A stretch of DNA of 64,000 bases. Origin: Chamaea fasciata (taxonomy: Eukaryota > Chordata > Aves > Passeriformes > Sylviidae). Under the pieces are notes generated by a model. It made no database searches, was not told where the DNA came from, and worked only from the letters and a program-made list of their open reading frames with translations. The translations under genes were made by a program, and so were the position numbers. The stretch covers positions 1,790,820 through 1,854,819 of the forward strand of contig JARCOQ010000025.1 of the NCBI GenBank assembly GCA_029207755.1, written 5' to 3'. This document shows, piece by piece, positions 56,101-64,000 of this stretch; position 1 is the first letter of the stretch; every line of letters starts with the position of its first letter.

Positions 56101-58239
56101 GAGAATCCAGCAGGGCTGTTAAATCATTCCGTGCCTGTGTCATCGCTCCCCTGCAATCAGCTGGAATTAGAGTGAAGCCGTGGGGGGGAAGCTGCTGCTT
56201 GAAAACCGAAATGGCTGAAGACAGGAGAGGGGAAAAAAAGGGAAAAAAAAAAAAAACCCAAAATTGAAGTGGAGTTGTTCTTTTGGCACCCTGGGAAGTG
56301 CTCGGCTGGGATATTCGGGAGCTGGGTGGAAATTCCTTTTGTTGTTGTGGGTTTTTTGTTTTGTTTTGTTTTTTTCCTTTTTAAATCCAGAATCCTGCTG
56401 GATTTAAAAAGAAAGGATTTTGGTTTTTTTTGATCTTTTTAAATCCAGAATCTTGCTTTTCCAGAGGGCAGGTGCTGGATGGGAGGAGGAGCTGCTCTGC
56501 TCTGGCTTCCAGCAGGATTTGGGAAAATAAAAGGAATTTAAAAAGGGTTGGATTGCTCAGCGAGGGGAGGGAGAGCTGGATGGGGCTGGGCAGGGAGGAG
56601 GAGGAGGAGCAGGAGGAAGGAGGGGATGGCAGTTCCTGAAATCCTGGGCGGCTTGAGGGGGGTGTTGTGGCTGGAATTCCACTGGGAAAGGCTGGAATTC
56701 CTTGGGAAAGGGCTGGAATTCGTGAGGAAAGGCTGGAATTCCATGGGGAACGGCTGGAATTCGTGGAGACAGGCGGAATTCCATGGGGAAAGGCTGGAAT
56801 TCCTTGGAAAAGGCAGGAATTCCACAGGAAAAAAAGCCGGAATTCCTTGGGAAGAGGCTCTCACAGCTGTTTTTCCCCTGTCTTTCCAGACTCCCATCCT
56901 GCTGACTCCCAGCCCTCTGCTCTCCAGCATCCACTTCTGGAGCACCCTGAGCCCCGTGGCCCCTCTCAGCCCCGCCAGGTTACAAGGTGCCAACACCCTC
57001 TTCCAGGTGAGCCCCAAGATTTATTCTACTTTTTCCAGGGATTTTCCAGCCCCTCAGCCAGCAGGGATCACTTATCCCAGACGTTTGCAGTGGAAATAAA
57101 ATTGTTGTTGTTGTTTCCTCCTCCCCTTTTTGAGCTTTTGGGGGAGTTAATTTTAGTTTTTCACCCGGTTTTATTTCGTTGTGTTGTAAATGTTTGGTGG
57201 TTCAGGAATGTTTGAAATGAACAACTTTAGAGAGAGAGATTATTTTCCTTCTTTTAGGTCTGTAAAAATTTCCCTCCCTGCAATTTTTTTTTTTTGCTTG
57301 GGATTTTTCCAGAATTTTGAGATTTTTCCCACTCTCTCGGTCGTTCCAATCGTTCCTGCTGAAAAACGTTAATTAATCTCACAGCTAATGAGGAGAAAGA
57401 GCGTGTGTCTGATCTCTGTGATGGGGTGGGGCACAGTTTTTGATGGTTTTTAGGGAAGAAATCCCTAAAATCCACCCCTGTGAGGATGAGGAGTTGCCCA
57501 GAGTGGTTGTGGCTGCCCCTGGATCCCTGGAAGTGCGCAAGGCCAGGGTTTTCTTCAATATATAGGAACAAAATCCACTATATTTAAGAAAAAACCCTTC
57601 CTTTAGTTGTTATTCTCATGTTTTTCCCTCACACTTCCACTCTGGCGCTGGAATTACCACATTTGCTGCCTGAACTTGCTGAAGGCAAAGGGCTGGTTTT
57701 AACCAATTCGATTAATTTTGATTTCATTTCATTGGAACTGAAGGATTGAATTCAATCTTCCGGATTGGGATCTGTCATCTCCATGGAGATGAAGGAAGTT
57801 CCTCATCTCTACCACGAGGATAAAAAAATAAAACAAGGAGGGCTGGAATGACCCTGGATTTAACTGAGGGGTAATTTAGACCCTGTTTTGCCCACAACCT
57901 GGATTAAAGTCAGGTTTTAATGAGGAGATGGGTCAGTGCTCAGCTCGGGGATCACTGTGACGTTAAAAAATAAATCAAATTGAGAAGCCAAGAGGGTTCT
58001 TTGAAGTCTGGGGTGGTTTTGCTTTGTTTTGTTGCACCGGGTTTGTTTTTTTTTTTTCCCCTCCTTTCTCTGTGCACAGATGAGAGGAGAACAGTGAATT
58101 AAAGTGATTTTTTTTAAATTATTCTTGTTTTATGCCTCAGTTTCCCTCAGTGCTGAACAGCCACGGCCCATTCACGCTGTCTGGACTGGACGGACCCTCC
58201 ACCCCCGGCCCCTTTTCCCCGGATCTCCAGAAGACATAG
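52907..58239 (+). CDS. ELK4: ELK4 (SAP-1), ETS-domain ternary complex factor
   Basis: Four coding exons (52907-53113, 54416-55360, 56890-57006, 58141-58239) join in phase 0 to 455 residues (human about 431). Residues about 5-86 form the N-terminal ETS domain, with [10 protein letters not shown], the recognition helix [10 protein letters not shown] and the closing [13 protein letters not shown]. Residues 136-157 ([19 protein letters not shown]) are the B-box that binds SRF. Residues about 344-358 ([14 protein letters not shown]) are the MAP-kinase docking D-box. The C-box holds the S/T-P sites S405 and S411 in [13 protein letters not shown], and FQFP (422-425), the FxFP ERK docking site, spans the last splice junction. 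ELK4 is a nuclear activator that joins SRF at serum response elements and is switched on by ERK phosphorylation. The middle linker is longer and richer in Ala, Val, Thr and Pro than in human. The frame is intact. Confidence 0.97.
54416..55360 (+). CDS. ELK4: ELK4 coding exon 2
   Basis: Acceptor in a C-rich tract ends at 54415. The exon encodes [15 protein letters not shown] through LTPALFSQ (residues 70-384): the end of the ETS domain, the B-box, the Pro/Thr/Ala-rich linker and the D-box. Donor gtgacc at 55361. Confidence 0.96.
55361..55474 (+). other. ELK4: Open read-through past the ELK4 exon 2 donor
   Basis: If the donor at 55361 is not used, translation continues for 37 codons ([16 protein letters not shown]...) to TGA at 55472-55474. 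Human ELK4 has a shorter isoform, SAP-1b, in which a hydrophobic tail follows FSQ at the same point. The tails are not closely similar, so this may be chance. Confidence 0.3.
55500..55735. repeat. T/G low-complexity stretch in ELK4 intron
   Basis: Almost only T and G, made of 'ggtttggttt' and 'gggttttttt' variants for about 235 bp on the coding strand. Confidence 0.93.
56676..56860. repeat. About 24-bp minisatellite just before ELK4 exon 3
   Basis: Eight or so units are based on 'ggctggaattcc(a/t)tggggaaa', each carrying GAATTC or GAATTCC. It ends 30 bp before the acceptor of exon 3. Confidence 0.9.
56890..57006 (+). CDS. ELK4: ELK4 coding exon 3
   Basis: Acceptor 'gtctttccag' ends at 56889 and donor gtgagc starts at 57007. 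It encodes residues 385-423, most of the C-box: [12 protein letters not shown], then [16 protein letters not shown]. Confidence 0.96.
57485..57560 (+). mobile_element. Short CR1 fragment
   Basis: 'gttgcccagagtggttgtgg' followed by 'ctgcccctggatccctggaa' and 'aaggccaggg' matches an internal part of the CR1 3' region. Confidence 0.65.
58141..58239 (+). CDS. ELK4: ELK4 coding exon 4 (last)
   Basis: Acceptor 'tatgcctcag' ends at 58140. It encodes residues 424-455, [18 protein letters not shown] to PDLQKT, with stop TAG at 58237-58239. This end is almost identical to human. Confidence 0.97.
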   Translation, partial: FPSVLNSHGPFTLSGLDGPSTPGPFSPDLQKT

Positions 58240-58644
58240 CACATGGAATTCCGGGGAAAGGACACAGTGGCAAGCAAGGCAAAAAGACGGGACACTTCTC
58301 TCTTGAACCCCCTTTTATTTTTAAAAAACAAACCCAAGCAGTTTGTAACTCCACAGAGATTCTCAGCAGTCGCAGTTGTTGCCATTCCCCAATCAAAACA
58401 AAAACAAAGACTTTTTTTTTGCAAAAAAAAATTTCCCCTTTTTTTGTTTTTTTGGGAAGAACCCAGGTTGGGAATGTATATGCAAACGCCTTAATAGGAG
58501 CTGCAGCTCCAGTCTCTTCTCCTCCTCCTCGCTTCGGTTTGGAAGATTTTGTTTCCAGAAGGAATTTTGGGTGGTGTTGCAGCGACCGAGCCTGCACTGA
58601 CTGCAGCAATCAGCACCAGGGGAGGATTTTCTCCGTGACTATGG

Positions 58645-58674
58645 AAAAACAAACAAACAAACAAACAAACAAAC
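58645..58674. repeat. (AAAC)n microsatellite
   Basis: Seven or more perfect tetranucleotide units in the ELK4 3' UTR. Confidence 0.95.
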
Positions 58675-58823
58675 TGACCCCTCTGTTCTTCTGCGTCCTG
58701 TGCTCAGCGAGGAGAGCCCTGAATCCTGATGGAAGCTGGCATTCCAGGAAATGCTTGGGAATACAGGGGTGTGTGTTTTCTCTCAGCTCTGCCCCAGGAC
58801 TTGTGCAGCAACAAAAAAAAGGG

Positions 58824-58860
<37 letters not shown>

Positions 58861-59104
58861 TGAATTTTTTTTCCTGAGGATTTACTTCTTTTGTCCAGGA
58901 CAATTCTGTGGGAATTTGGGAGGAGAGGTGGGGGTTGAATTTTTTTGTTTTTGGGATGATTCCCTGCCCTCCTTCCCCTTCCCATGGACGGTGGGACGAG
59001 CTCCTTTCGCTTCTGACAAGAGTTTGAATTGCTGGAGTCCAAACATTTCTTGTGCCAGAGACCTGATCCAGAGCCTGGGACCTCCCTGGATGAGCAGGAT
59101 GGAG

Positions 59105-59310
59105 GGGATTTTCCCTGGATTTTGAGGGGAATTTCCCCTGGATTTTGGGGGAATTTTCCTTGGATTTTGAGAGAATTTTCTCTGTGGTTTTGGGGAGATT
59201 TTCCCTGCAGTTTTGGGAGAATTTTCATTGCATTTTGAGGGAATTTTCCCTGTGGTTTTGGGGTGATTTTCCCTGGGTTTTGAGGGGATTTTCCCTGGGT
59301 TTTGGAGGGA
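59105..59310. repeat. About 25-bp minisatellite in ELK4 3' UTR
   Basis: About eight units of 'ggattttgagggaattttcc' with changes such as ctgtggttttgggg. In RNA the units would be G/U-rich. Confidence 0.88.
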
Positions 59311-60295
59311 GGTTGCTGCCTGACCTGGAATCCCAGCCCCCAGCAGGGTGAGAACAGCAACATCCCAGCCTTCATGTTGCTCCTCTTTCCCCACACAGTT
59401 CTGGAAAAGCTTCCTGCTTTTCCCCACGTGGAAAAGCTCCCCTTTTGCCCGCTCTTACCCCGGGTTTTGCAGTGGAGCTGTTGATTTTCATATTTTTTTT
59501 GGGTGGGAGGTTCCAGGGGCTTCAGCCTGGTGGTAAATTTGCTTTCACCTCTTTGATGTCCTGGGTTCAAAACGCGGGATTGTTTTCCAGAGCCCTTGGA
59601 GATGAGGTGGGATTTGCAGGTGGATTTATTTTTTTTTTACACCTCAGGAGGCCTTTAAAGAAAACTGAGGGAGTGAAAAAAAGAGAGATTCTCCTCTCTC
59701 AGCCCCTCAGCCTGTGGGTCTGGGTCCTTCCACTTTGGGCTTCTGATGTCAGGCAGCAACTTCTGGCTTTGAGTTGGGGGTGTCAGGGGATTTTCCCCAT
59801 GAGATATTCCCAGAAAAACAGGTGGAGACAACTCTTTTCCTTCAGCGTCCTCAGAGCTGCCACGAGCAGAGGAAGATTTTTTTTTCCCCTCTCCAGCACG
59901 AGGAGCTGCCAGTGTTTGCTGTAAATACTGCACCTATTCCATGGATAAGTGGTGAACTCGAGCTTTTCCAGAGGTTTTGGTTTTTTTTCCTTTTGCCACT
60001 TTTACAGGCTTGGAAAAATTCCCTTTAAAGCCACAACACCCAAGACTTTTCCTGCAGTGATGTTCCCTTTTTGTGATAGAGAAAAAACAGAAAAAAACAA
60101 CCACTTTTGTGTGTTCCTGACGTTGACACCTGGGACAGGTGGGTGGAACAGAGTTGCTTTTTTTGGGGGGGCATTTTTCGCCTGCCCAGGGAGAAAAGCG
60201 GGAGAGAAAAAACACAAAATTTTCCTTTTTCAGGTGGAGAAGCAGGGAGTGAGCTCACGGAGTGACCTGTCTTCCTGTTGGCTCCTGTCAGAGGC

Positions 60296-60323
60296 AAAAA
60301 AAAAAAAAAAAAAAAAAAAAAAA
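60296..60323. repeat. A28 tract
   Basis: 28 uninterrupted A residues within the ELK4 3' UTR, a possible internal priming site for oligo-dT. Confidence 0.97.
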
Positions 60324-60634
60324 GCAGCTTCACATTTAGACATCAGCAGATGCAGGAGGAAATTCCTGCGCCAGCAGCTCTTAAAATGTGCAATATTGAC
60401 ATTTTTTTCTTGTTTTTTTTTTTTTCTTTTTAGTTTTTAAAATGCAGAAGCTGCGGGTGAATATGAAGAGCAGGCATCTGGAATTTTTCTTTATTTTTTG
60501 GGGGGTTTTTTTTTGCATGTTTGGAGCCTGCTCTGGGAAATTTGTACAGCTATGTATAAATAGCAGCACTTTGGTTGGTTCAGGTTGGCCGATTTTTCTG
60601 CCAAACAAAAAAAACTTTGAGTGGACTTTTTTTT

Positions 60635-60659
60635 GAGAGAGAGAGAGAGAGAGAGAGAG
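60635..60659. repeat. (GA)12 microsatellite
   Basis: About twelve GA units in the ELK4 3' UTR. Confidence 0.95.
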
Positions 60660-61388
60660 CGACATTTGCAGGCTGGGATTCGAATTGAAAATTCATTAAT
60701 GAGCACTAAAAACTTGCAATTTAATTGCTTCCCTTAACCCCCCACCCCCTTTGTTCCCCTGTGGAGAAAAAGCCAAGTTTAGCTGTTGAAAAATTGTGCA
60801 CTTAATCCTTTGTGAGCTTTTTTATCGCTTTGGGCTGAGAGGGTCAGGCCCAAAAAACAAAAAAAAAAGCTATTTTTGGGTTCTTGCTCCTCTCCAAGAA
60901 GCTTCCCAAGATTGCTCTGCCACAGAGGTCCAAGTTTTTCCTTTTGGACTTCCTGTGGAAACGCAGCCTGGATGGCATGGGTGAAAAAAATTAATTTCTT
61001 TACCAGCAGGCAGAGTTGAGAATGGGATCGCTTTGGCTTCTTGAGGAAAACAAAACCCAATCTGAGTAGTGAGCTCAGGAAGCAGCTGGGAAAGCTCCTG
61101 GAAAAGGGAGAGAGGAGCAGCTTTTGCTGCAATTTTCAGGTCACTTAAGGGAATGTTTTTCCTTGTTCATGTGCTGCCTCATCAGCCACACTGACTGACA
61201 GGGAAGTGCCGGCTTTTCCTGGGCTCGCGTTCCTGGCGGAGCCTCCCTGGGGGCTCAGCTCTGTGAGCTGCTGGTTCTTTAGGTCACTTCAGGAGCTGCT
61301 TTTGGTGCAGCTCCTCCCGACTCGTTTGTAATTTAGCACGTGGGGTTTAGAGTAGCTTCTGGTTTAGTTCTGTGCCGTGGTGATTTAT

Positions 61389-61394
61389 AATAAA
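61389..61394 (+). terminator. ELK4: Candidate ELK4 polyadenylation signal
   Basis: AATAAA in an AT-rich context, followed 35-50 bases later by a T/G-rich stretch (ttttttttgtgttttcc) that would serve as downstream element. It is the first canonical signal after the stop codon. Confidence 0.5.
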
Positions 61395-61410
61395 AATGAA
61401 AAATAACGCA

Positions 61411-63999
61411 GCGTTACAGAAAGAAGTTTTTTTTGTGTTTTCCTTAGGTTCCTGTTGCTGGAGTAAGCCTTGGTTTTGTGGGATGCTTGGCGGTTTCTTG
61501 CATCAGTTCTTTTCCTGGCTGGCTTGGGCTCCGTGGAAGGTCAGAGCATTTGGTGTGGAACAAAAGAGTTTGGGGGAAGACAAAACAAAAGAGTTCGGGG
61601 GGAGACAAACGAGGCTCCTGGAGGTGGGAGTTAGAATCGTGCTGTTGGTCACACCTTCCATGGAAGCCAAGGTTTAGGGAGCAGGGAAGCTGAACTCGCG
61701 TCTTGCTCTGGGAATATCTTTTTTTTTTCTCTGTTTCCCATGGGGAGCTGCTGCTGCTGGCTCTGGGATCCTGGATTTTTGGGGCTCCTGTGGAAGCAGA
61801 AAATTGGCCCGTGGTTGTGGAGCTGTCGGTGTTCTGTCTTTCCTGGGAAGGTGATCCTGCTAAAAAGAGGACGATGGAGGAATTTTGGGTTTGTTTTTTT
61901 TTCAGCAGCAGCTTTAGGTTCAGAGCTTTGTTCCAGGCCTGTCCTCGGCAGGGGATGCAGTTCCTGCGCTCTGATTTTGGCACGTTCAGGCTCTGCTTTG
62001 TGCTAGGTCAGGAAGGGATAAAATTCCTGCAGTTGGGCAATTCTTTGTTTTGTCACTTGGAGCGTCCCAAGGCTGCAGCTCCCGTGCAGTCTTTGGGATA
62101 ATGGAGTGCTGTGTGAGAACAGAAAGGCTTTGGTTGGGATCATGATGCGTTTTCAACCCTCAGCTGTCTCACAAATGGATTCTTTGGGGTTCCTGATGTT
62201 CATTTGACGGGCAGTGAAGCTGCTGAGGTTCTGCAGCTTCCCCCAGCCCAGGGAGCTGCATCCCTGTGGGATTCCCTGTGGGATTCCCTGTGGGATTCCC
62301 TGTGGGATTCCCTGTGGGAAGGGAGTGAGGGGCCCTGATGCCCCCCTGGAGCTGAGATCAGAACCTGCAGCTCTGCCCCTCTCTTGTCTCCCGTGGTTTG
62401 TTCATTTATCTCGGAGTTACCTTTTGGTTCTGCTCCCTTTTTGTGACGGTTTTTGACGTGCTCTGCACTTGAGCCTCTCCCGTTTTTAGGGCAGGTTTGT
62501 TTCCAGCCCATCTCGGTGTTGGATCAAGAGGCTCTCCTGGTAATTGTCAGCTCTGGAAAAACCCACCTCAGCAGTGGGTCAGGGAATGGTGTTAAAATCC
62601 ACAGGTGTTTAAGAACTTGGGAGTTTTTGGGTGACCATTTCTGTGTCCTTCCTTCCTCAGCTCTGTGTGAGGAACAGAATCTGGATCTGGAAGAGTAGAA
62701 ATGATTAAGAAAAAGAGACCTTTTGGCCTCGGGGCTTGTTTTGTTTTAAAATCACAGAGTGGGGAGTTGCAAGCAGCCCCTGAGGGTCTCCCAGACCCAG
62801 GGGAGCCCAAAATCCGTGAGGATTCACTCAGGAGCTCTGCAGGATGTCTGATGAGGCTCGTGCTGCCTAAACAGGCGTTTATGGTTTGATTTGGAGTTAA
62901 TTAAGCAGCAATTAGCCTGTTTTGAGTTGAGTGTGAGCAGATCCGGGGGAGTGGGACAGGCTGGAGCTCCTGGAATCGGAGCTGGAAGAGGAAGATTTTG
63001 GGATGAAATGCAGGGACAGGTTTATGCAGGGCGTCCCTTTGCCTTGGGGGATGTTTATTCCCCTCTGGTGTTAGAGCTGAGAGGTTGATTTGGAAAAATA
63101 AAGCTGGGGGGAAAAAATTCTAGGGAAACACAGTGGTCATGTCCTCTAAAGGAGATCTGGAATTAATCTGGGGGTGAATCCTTCAGCAGCAGGAATCCTG
63201 GGAGTCAGCACACGTCCAGCGGCAGCTGCTCCAAATTCCCTGGGCTGGGCAGGTCTTTGTGTCTTGGAGGGACTGAGATCAATTTAATTCAATTTCAATC
63301 AGTTTTTAGCCACTCCAGCTCCCCATCCAGCTGTGCTGCCGTGGCCAGTGTTGTCCTGTCCATTCCCGAGGCGTTTTTGGGCACGGAATTCCACTGGGAG
63401 CAACTGGTGCTGACTGGGGAGGGGAGAGGTGGCTCTGGACAGAGGGAAATCCTTGGAGATGAAACCAAATCTTCCCCCAGAACCTGATTTTAGTCAGGAG
63501 GGCGAAACAGAGGAGCCACGAGGGCGGTGCTGCCCATTCCCTGATGGACTTGGAGCCTTCTCCAGCAGAAAAGTGAAATTTTGAGGATTGGTTGTTTTTT
63601 TTTTTGTCAGCAGATCCCAAACGGAGGGATTTTATTCCTGCCTTCATGCCAGGAACAAGCAGGGAGCAGGAGAACGTGTTCCCTGCAGATTGTTTTTCTG
63701 TCTGACCACAGGTGGGCAGGGCCCCGTTTCTCCCTGGATCCTCCAACATTTCCCTGTTGGAGCAGCGGAGAGTCTGCTTCCCGTGAATTATTTTGGAACA
63801 AAACCGCCCTGAAACCGGCCAGAATTGAATTTTGTTTCCCCCCCCTCCCAAGGAAAGCAGCAGATTTTGCCAGTGGAGCTCTTCCAGGCTCTGATGAGAA
63901 GCACACATTTTCAGAGCTGAAAATTTGTGATTTTTTTTTTTCTTTTTTCTTAGAATCCTCCTTGTTAAAGCGCGGCTGGAACAGCTCTGCCTGGAGCAC
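61411..63999. other. Region 3' of ELK4 without a recognised gene
   Basis: It includes a 12-bp repeat (62261-62319) and a second AATAAA at 63097-63102 that could be a distal ELK4 signal. In human the next gene beyond ELK4 is MFSD4A, which I do not see here. Confidence 0.45.
62261..62319. repeat. 12-bp tandem repeat (tccctgtgggat)
   Basis: About five near-perfect units. Confidence 0.95.
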
Positions 64000-64000
64000 A

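Larger units (their letters stand above)
58240..61410 (+). other. ELK4: ELK4 3' UTR
   Basis: Non-coding sequence from the stop to the AATAAA at 61389, about 3.1 kb. It holds T- and A-rich tracts, an (AAAC)n run, a 25-bp minisatellite, an A28 tract and a (GA)n run. GCACTTT at 60566-60572 matches the seed complement of the miR-17/20/93 family. Long 3' UTRs are known for ELK4. Confidence 0.55.

Noticed and set aside
61411..63999. Start of a neighbouring gene such as MFSD4A
   Set aside because: No transporter-like helices or conserved exon were found in any frame on either strand.

Overview
The window looks like a GC-rich piece of a bird genome, probably a microchromosome and possibly a songbird. 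It is vertebrate and eukaryotic: genes are split by GT-AG introns, CR1 LINE 3' ends are present in both orientations, two stretches look like LTRs, and there are very many GC-rich minisatellites and long poly-T/poly-A tracts. Species and chromosome are inference. The SLC45A3-ELK4 neighbourhood corresponds to human 1q32.

Three protein-coding genes can be supported, all on the + strand. (1) SLC45A3 (prostein, an MFS-type SLC45 transporter): four coding exons at 21110-26646, about 566 residues. (2) A Kruppel-like factor of the KLF15 type: two coding exons at 33226-35733, about 390 residues, with three C2H2 fingers. Its reading frame is broken once, at a C8 run at 33878-33885. (3) ELK4 (SAP-1, an ETS ternary complex factor): four coding exons at 52907-58239, 455 residues, with the complete family architecture.

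Layout. 1-20858: no coding gene recognised. It holds a CpG-rich block with an 18-unit minisatellite (3.9-5.9 kb) that may be the distal SLC45A3 promoter, CR1 fragments and several tandem repeats. 20859-28.4 kb: SLC45A3 with its 3' UTR. 28.4-30.6 kb: intergenic sequence with an array of GGCGTGG-type (KLF/Sp-like) boxes. 30.6-36.6 kb: the KLF gene, with a CpG-rich first exon, and an LTR in its last intron carrying three perfect CREs. 36.6-44.7 kb: intergenic minisatellites. 44.7-61.4 kb: ELK4, from a GC-rich promoter with two inverted CCAAT boxes and an ETS core, through a 7.6 kb first intron, to a 3.1 kb 3' UTR. 61.4-64 kb: nothing recognised.

The most interesting item is the KLF15-type gene between SLC45A3 and ELK4. 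As far as I recall, the human interval has no KLF gene. Human KLF15 is at 3q21, a region I recall as paralogous to 1q32 (SLC41A3/SLC41A1, PLXNA1/PLXNA2). The gene may therefore be a whole-genome-duplication sister of KLF15 kept in birds and lost in mammals. No operon-like or mobile defence system was seen.
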